DNA from: Carposina sasakii
Lineage: Eukaryota; Arthropoda; Insecta; Lepidoptera; Carposinidae
Direction: 5' to 3'
Length of the DNA: 64,000 nt
Assembly: GCA_014607495.2 (NCBI GenBank)
Contig: CP053148.1
Location: forward strand, 1,488,001-1,552,000
Shown here piece by piece: positions 62,101-64,000 of this stretch. Below the pieces are notes generated by a model. That model ran no database searches, was not told the origin of the DNA, and worked only from the letters and a program-made list of their open reading frames with translations. The stretch's first letter is position 1. Every line of letters begins with the position of its first letter. The position numbers and the translations under genes were made by a program.

Positions 62101-62194
62101 TCTTGGCGCCGAGCGCGCGCAGGTCCTGAATCACGAACGGCCACAGGTGCAGCACGTTGTTACGTGACATGCGGTCCCGTTTCTCCACCACCAC
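38137..62194 (-). CDS. Mical: Mical, F-actin-oxidising flavin monooxygenase, 5' partial
   Basis: About 24 exons, over 2,150 aa: 62194-62027, 61553-61468, 61028-60841, 60595-60425, 59861-59664, 59326-59128, 58574-58401, 57383-57228, 56654-56512, 55736-55670, 55408-54186, 53321-53196, 52690-52553, 51972-51844, 51470-51393, 51020-50866, 49883-49626, 49298-49144, 48890-48784, 45883-43659, 41064-40938, 40220-40062, 39029-38945 and 38161-38137 (tentative). Phases agree at every junction except for two one-base breaks (61022-61024 and 45686-45687). Motifs such as [30 protein letters not shown] and [14 protein letters not shown] are MICAL hallmarks. MICALs oxidise methionines of F-actin with NADPH and FAD, disassembling filaments downstream of semaphorin-plexin signalling. 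The GxGxxG FAD-binding exon lies beyond 64000. Intron sizes (up to 2.9 kb) and the repeat load are normal for a moth gene. Confidence 0.93.
38448..38591. mobile_element. Fold-back MITE near the Mical 3' end
   Basis: GGTCGATTCCGGCAGTCACA at the left pairs with GTGACAGCCAGCATCGACC at the right; TTTAAACCTAAAC pairs with GGTTTAGGTTTAA. 144 bp, in the last Mical intron. Confidence 0.65.
38945..40220 (-). CDS. Mical: Mical exons encoding the C-terminal part of the bMERB (Rab-binding) domain
   Basis: Exon 40220-40062 encodes [18 protein letters not shown] and [12 protein letters not shown], matching the MICAL helix with E-W-F-x-L-V-x-x-K. Exon 39029-38945 encodes [20 protein letters not shown], matching the last helix (EKQILNEMLEVVEQRDSLV type). 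Phases agree. The first long helix expected upstream of DERDAMQ was not found, so the Rab-binding bundle looks shortened. A 17-base tandem array starts 20 bases beyond the first acceptor. Confidence 0.78.
39057..39441. mobile_element. Fold-back MITE with TACAGGGTT ends
   Basis: Left TATACAGGGTTAATTTTAAA, right inverted TTTAAATTAACCCTGTATA. The arms also pair at CATCAATAACCTCG / CGAGGTTATTGATG and TAGGTAGCTA / TAGCTATCTA. 385 bp, in a Mical intron. Confidence 0.75.
40241..40374 (+). repeat. 17-bp tandem array carrying TATCGATA
   Basis: Eight head-to-tail units of ATATCGATAATGGTGTT with small changes. Four units hold the perfect palindrome TATCGATA and two hold CATCGATA. It lies in the Mical intron about 20 bases upstream (in gene direction) of the bMERB exon acceptor. 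TATCGATA is the DREF-binding site (DRE) of flies, and CGATA is bound by BEAF-32. Confidence 0.85.
40560..40800 (+). repeat. Interspersed repeat shared by two Mical introns
   Basis: Same sequence and orientation as 56745-57015: GGCATACTGTACAAGTCAGT, TGTTTTGTAGGCGATGGGCT, CCCTCAAAATTGGTCAGAAG and TACCCCGTAAGGGATAAAGG. The second copy ends in TATG microsatellite. Confidence 0.65.
40938..41064 (-). CDS. Mical: Mical proline-rich exon
   Basis: Acceptor TGATGCAG and donor CCCG|GTAAGG. It encodes [13 protein letters not shown], then [20 protein letters not shown], a second SH3-ligand-like tract. It follows the giant exon in phase 0 and leaves one base for the bMERB exon. Confidence 0.8.
41598..41712. 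mobile_element. Very small inverted-repeat element (115 bp)
   Basis: TTACACCGGGT at the left and ACCCGGTGTAA at the right form perfect 11-bp ends, extended by imperfect ATTCAG pairing. Confidence 0.5.
42737..42838 (+). mobile_element. tRNA-derived SINE
   Basis: The head GACCCGATAGCTCAGTTGGT with D arm and the T arm GTGAGTTCAAATCTCAC are tRNA-like, followed by poly-T and TTATTATTAATATTTATAG. The acceptor stem has a mismatch and the anticodon arm is poor. Confidence 0.65.
43659..45883 (-). CDS. Mical: Mical giant disordered exon (about 742 codons), one base short
   Basis: The exon opens with [20 protein letters not shown], then AGGLATKRA and a stop (TAG 45685-45683). The adjoining frame carries on as [19 protein letters not shown] through to RRLGPKQK at the donor. 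Adding one C at the GCC/TAG point (plus-strand GG at 45686-45687) joins the two. The rest is Ser/Glu/Pro-rich with internal repeats ([14 protein letters not shown] / [16 protein letters not shown]) and a long proline tract ([20 protein letters not shown]) holding many PxxP sites for SH3 partners. Antisense ORFs here are shadows of this composition. Confidence 0.88.
45884..48783 (-). other. Largest Mical intron (2.9 kb)
   Basis: Mostly AT-rich with no coding signal. It includes a short three-copy repeat of TGTATCATACATAAATA (about 47080-47130), a duplicated AAAGAATGAACGAACGAAT motif (48605-48625 and 48657-48677), and three X-box-like sites (48726-48768) close to the upstream exon. Confidence 0.6.
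48726..48768. promoter_or_regulatory. Three X-box-like (RFX) motifs
   Basis: GTTGCCCGGCGAC (48726-48738) and two copies of GTTGCTAGGCGAC (48740-48752, 48756-48768) each fit the RFX consensus RYYNYYN(1-3)RRNRAC. They lie in GC-rich sequence 16-58 bases past a Mical exon donor. Function is inferred from the motif only. Confidence 0.45.
48784..49298 (-). CDS. Mical: Mical acidic linker exons
   Basis: Exon 49298-49144 is strongly acidic ([30 protein letters not shown]). Exon 48890-48784 is basic ([15 protein letters not shown]). Both have good splice sites and matching phase. Likely disordered, with several casein-kinase-like Ser/Asp/Glu clusters. Confidence 0.82.
49626..51020 (-). CDS. Mical: Mical exons encoding the LIM domain
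   Basis: Exon 51020-50866 encodes the first zinc-site residues ([33 protein letters not shown]). Exon 49883-49626 completes the fold with [18 protein letters not shown]. The zinc ligands C-x2-C, H-x2-C, C-x2-C and C-x2-H are all present. The junction is in phase (GG|A). The second exon continues into a disordered acidic region ([18 protein letters not shown]). Confidence 0.88.
50680..50858. repeat. Minisatellite with TGACGTCA palindromes and a C14 run
   Basis: Units 50680-50733 (54 bp), 50734-50775 (42 bp) and 50776-50829 (54 bp), plus a partial unit, share GGTGACGTCACGTTCCCCTG. TGACGTCA (full CRE/ATF site) occurs three times and TAACGTCA once. It ends in 14 C (50845-50858), seven bases from the Mical LIM exon donor. 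Confidence 0.8.
51393..53321 (-). CDS. Mical: Mical linker exons between repeats and LIM
   Basis: Four in-phase exons: 53321-53196 (Gly/Ala-rich, [14 protein letters not shown]), 52690-52553 ([20 protein letters not shown]), 51972-51844 ([20 protein letters not shown]) and 51470-51393 ([20 protein letters not shown]). Charged helical sequence, probably coiled. The third exon has two usable acceptors 15 bases apart (51972 or 51957), adding or dropping FLGRQ. Confidence 0.8.
52975..53095 (-). mobile_element. Second SINE family, degraded copy
   Basis: Shares CATGACTCGGAAACAAACAT, ATTCATCAT and a GATTCAAACACAGAACCTAT block with 55930-56055 and 62270-62465. The B box is inverted on this strand. 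Confidence 0.5.
54186..55736 (-). CDS. Mical: Mical linker exons with short helical repeats
   Basis: Small exon 55736-55670, then a large exon 55408-54186 (407 codons). The protein is basic and Ser/Pro-rich. It has a repeated short helix of the form hhxLhEGhK+: [53 protein letters not shown] and the weaker [12 protein letters not shown]. An acidic patch ([15 protein letters not shown]) lies between the first two. The ORF continues eight codons past the donor (TAC|GTGAGC), which is intron. Confidence 0.85.
55930..56055 (-). mobile_element. Second SINE family, copy 2
   Basis: Contains ACTAGGATTCGAACCTAGAA (B box inverted) with the same upstream body as the other copies. Confidence 0.55.
56512..57383 (-). 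CDS. Mical: Mical exons encoding a reduced CH domain
   Basis: Exons 57383-57228 and 56654-56512. Recognisable CH landmarks are [28 protein letters not shown] and [15 protein letters not shown]. Compared with vertebrate MICAL, the central SW..GLALCA helix and the stretch between PDL and AELGI are shortened, about 20 residues fewer in all. The position between monooxygenase and LIM fits the family. Neither splice phase nor ORF suggests a missed exon. Confidence 0.75.
57421..57801 (+). mobile_element. MITE family with GATTTTTGGTCGTCAACG, near full-length copy
   Basis: About 381 bp from ATACAGGATGATTTTTGGTC to CACAAAAAAACACCCTGTAT. The two ends form short inverted repeats (ATACAGG(A/G)TG). It defines the full length for the three shorter copies. 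Confidence 0.7.
58401..62194 (-). CDS. Mical: Mical exons encoding the monooxygenase domain (C-terminal two thirds)
   Basis: Seven exons. The first visible one reads [18 protein letters not shown] and [16 protein letters not shown], directly after the missing dinucleotide-binding exon. Then [107 protein letters not shown] and [19 protein letters not shown]. The last exon closes the domain ([10 protein letters not shown]) and ends in a basic KKRRR stretch. One G too many in GGG at 61022-61024 breaks the frame at the IGWRA motif. Catalytic capacity looks intact from what is visible. Confidence 0.92.
58621..58835 (-). mobile_element. Helitron/MINE-like element, reverse copy
   Basis: Begins GGACTTCGTCCGCGTGGACT and ends TTCGCGTTTATAATATTAGT, the reverse of the unit at 6766-7001. 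Confidence 0.6.
61588..61795 (+). mobile_element. Helitron/MINE-like element with (GTTT)n
   Basis: Starts CTATACTAATATTATAAAGC, has six or more GTTT repeats, then GGCTTCGCACGGGTACAACG, and ends GACGAAGTCCTGCTAG. Its CTAG end and A-T insertion point fit Helitron rules. It lies in a Mical intron. Confidence 0.65.
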
Positions 62195-62269
62195 CTGAAA
62201 GGGAGAATAAAATAAAAAAATATTCACACACTTTACAAAATACATTAACTTAGACCCACATTAAGATCT

Positions 62270-62465
62270 CTAAGGTTTTGTGTCGTGGGTACTAAGCAAC
62301 AGTATATAAACACATAGAATAAACAGTATAGAAACATCCATGACTCGGACACAAACTTCAATATTCATCATATCAATGTTTGCACCTGCCGGGATTCGAA
62401 CCCAGGACCTATGGCGTCGCAGGTAGGACTACCAACTACACCAATCGACCGTCAAATAAGAAGAT
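62270..62465 (-). mobile_element. Second SINE family, best copy
   Basis: The reverse complement has GATTGGTGTAGTTGGTAGTC (A box) and GGGTTCGAATCCCGGCAGG (B box), followed by an AT-rich body with CATGACTCGG inverted. tRNA-derived. Confidence 0.65.
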
Positions 62466-63150
62466 AACACTTTCAGATTCCGTAAAAAAATATGTATCAG
62501 TCTTATAAGACCCTTTTGTACTAAGTGACTTATAGGCAACAACAAAATACTGAACCTACTGGGCACAGGAAGCTGAAATTTGGCATGTTTGCAGCTTGCT
62601 CGGGGAGTGCAAGAGAGCACTAAAATTGACTAAATTTAAAGTTTGTGCGGAAATCTTAATTTTTATGCAGATAATCACATAACATAACAGACACGGCGGC
62701 ATGTTCCCGAAATGTCATGCCAGAATAGCCAGAACTAGGGGTCGCGATCTTACAGCTGCGGTCAGCATAGCGAGGACAAGTCTTTTATTTGGCGGTTGTT
62801 TTACGGACGGCTACCTGCCTGACGAAAATCCTCCTCGGGTATTAAGATGACTTTCTAATCTATAAATTTTAATCAATTTTTTTTATATTTTTCTTTCAAA
62901 ATGATTAACAAACTGCAGCCTAGTATTATTTTAGATTCCAGACCGAGAGAGTTTATTGCCTCGATAAAGATAGCGTTCGCAAGTTCAATGAAACCATACA
63001 TCAAAGAAGATCTCATAAAACTCATTATAAATTATTATATCAGCGAATCGTTTGTCACAGTTTATAGGAAACTGCGCGTTTCAAAGTATTTTCGTAATTG
63101 TCCTGCACAACATAATTACGCAATATTTCCACAAGAGAATCTTTATAATA

Positions 63151-63898
63151 TATGTATATGTCGTGGCCATATTGTAAAATTGATCATTTCATGAAATGGT
63201 CGAGCATTTCATGAAGTGGTCGCATTTCATGAAGTGGCCGATTCAATTTGACCAGATCGTTAAATCGTCTACATTTCACGATTTTGTCATCCACGTTTGG
63301 CCAAATCGTATAAAGATGTCCATAAAATCCGAATGTGGTAAGAGCTTATATAAATAATATATACCGTACACCATATATAAGTATACCATAAGGTGATGGT
63401 ATGATTTTTTTGCTATTATTTATGTGATATTTTCACAATATAATATTAAAAACATAAAAGACTTTACAAAAGCGATCTGGCATCTGGCACATCGCCGGAC
63501 GCTGCCTGGGCACGCTCGTGCTCGCTCGGCTCGTGCGTCATTTGTCATAGTCTAACTAACCTAGTAATCTAAGGGTTTTGTTAACAATATTATTATAAAC
63601 CACCATTAAGTCTAATATACATTATACAATAACACACTATCCGTGAACTTCTTCTGCATCCTACTGCCCCTACTCTCTTTAATTTGTTTTATAACCTAAA
63701 AAATCCGCCAACACATAAATGCGCGCAACCGGTGATTCATGAACTCGATATGATCAATGATCTTGACCACTTCATGAAATGATCGGGCGTTTAGTTGCCC
63801 ATATCGAGAAACGATTTTTATCATCGATCTGCCCAAACCATACTGATGTGGCCAATAGACAGTTGAACTTTTCACGATATGACCACGACATATACATA
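63151..63898. mobile_element. 748-bp inverted-repeat element
   Basis: Left TATGTATATGTCGTGGCCAT and right inverted TGACCACGACATATACATA match over about 30 bases. Inside the left end, ATTTCATGAA(A/G)TGGTCG occurs three times; the right end holds the inverted form (CTTGACCACTTCATGAAATG). Confidence 0.65.
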
Positions 63899-64000
63899 AC
63901 GCAATTAGTGTAAAGTGTTATCACAGACTATATCGATATTCTAATAGTAATGAGACACAGCAGTGTGCTAGTGATTACTTAGTCTAAGGCAGTGTGATTA

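Larger units (their letters stand above)
62195..64000 (-). other. Upstream Mical intron, no exon seen
   Basis: No exon encoding the GxGxxG motif is visible, so the N-terminal exons lie off the right edge. It contains a tRNA-derived SINE (62270-62465) and a 748-bp inverted-repeat element (63151-63898). A plus-strand ORF at 62901-63194 lacks any recognisable motif and is not called. Confidence 0.55.

Noticed and set aside
62901..63194. 97-aa plus-strand ORF
   Set aside because: AT-rich, no motif, runs into the inverted-repeat element.

Overview
This window is a stretch of insect nuclear DNA, most likely from a moth or butterfly (Lepidoptera). Genes are split into many short exons with GT...AG borders, introns are AT-rich, and the non-coding DNA is full of repeats typical of Lepidoptera: Helitron/MINE-like units opening with CTAATATTATAAA, tRNA-derived SINEs, and fold-back MITEs ending in ACAGGGT. 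There are no bacterial genes, operons or CRISPR arrays. Exon borders below were set by hand from splice signals, reading phase and protein-family resemblance.

Layout. (1) 757-4676, minus strand: two tandem four-exon paralogues of a small protein with four predicted membrane segments, family not identified. They may lie inside the first intron of the next gene. (2) 5198-30306, plus strand: a selectin-like cell-surface receptor with domain order CCP, fucolectin-type (FTP), C-type lectin, three CCPs, Thr-rich stalk, one membrane helix and a cytoplasmic tail. This is the layout of Drosophila furrowed (fw); the signal-peptide exon is not seen. Two different terminal exons (28526-28679 and 29994-30306) fit the same splice phase, predicting two cytoplasmic tails. 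(3) 30307-38136: convergent intergenic DNA and presumed 3' UTRs, carrying several MITEs. (4) 38137-62194, minus strand: Mical, the flavin monooxygenase that oxidises F-actin downstream of plexin. About 24 exons are visible, from mid-monooxygenase through a reduced CH domain, a helical-repeat linker, LIM, a giant disordered exon and a shortened bMERB domain. The FAD-binding N-terminus lies beyond the right edge. (5) 62195-64000: Mical intron or upstream DNA with a SINE and a 748-bp inverted-repeat element.

How they relate. In Drosophila, fw acts in planar polarity and bristle/eye shape, and Mical remodels actin in axons, muscle and bristles. Here the two are convergent neighbours. No direct interaction can be read from sequence.

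Four coding exons or junctions in three of the gene models are out of frame, or lose a splice donor, by exactly one base. Each case is repaired by adding or removing one base in a 1-3 base run. This looks more like long-read assembly error than gene decay, but it affects any automatic gene model. No new multi-gene system was found. The most interesting items are the alternative fw tails, the reduced Mical CH and bMERB domains, the helical repeats in Mical, and three intronic arrays of regulatory-like motifs (TATCGATA, TGACGTCA, X-box-like) inside Mical.
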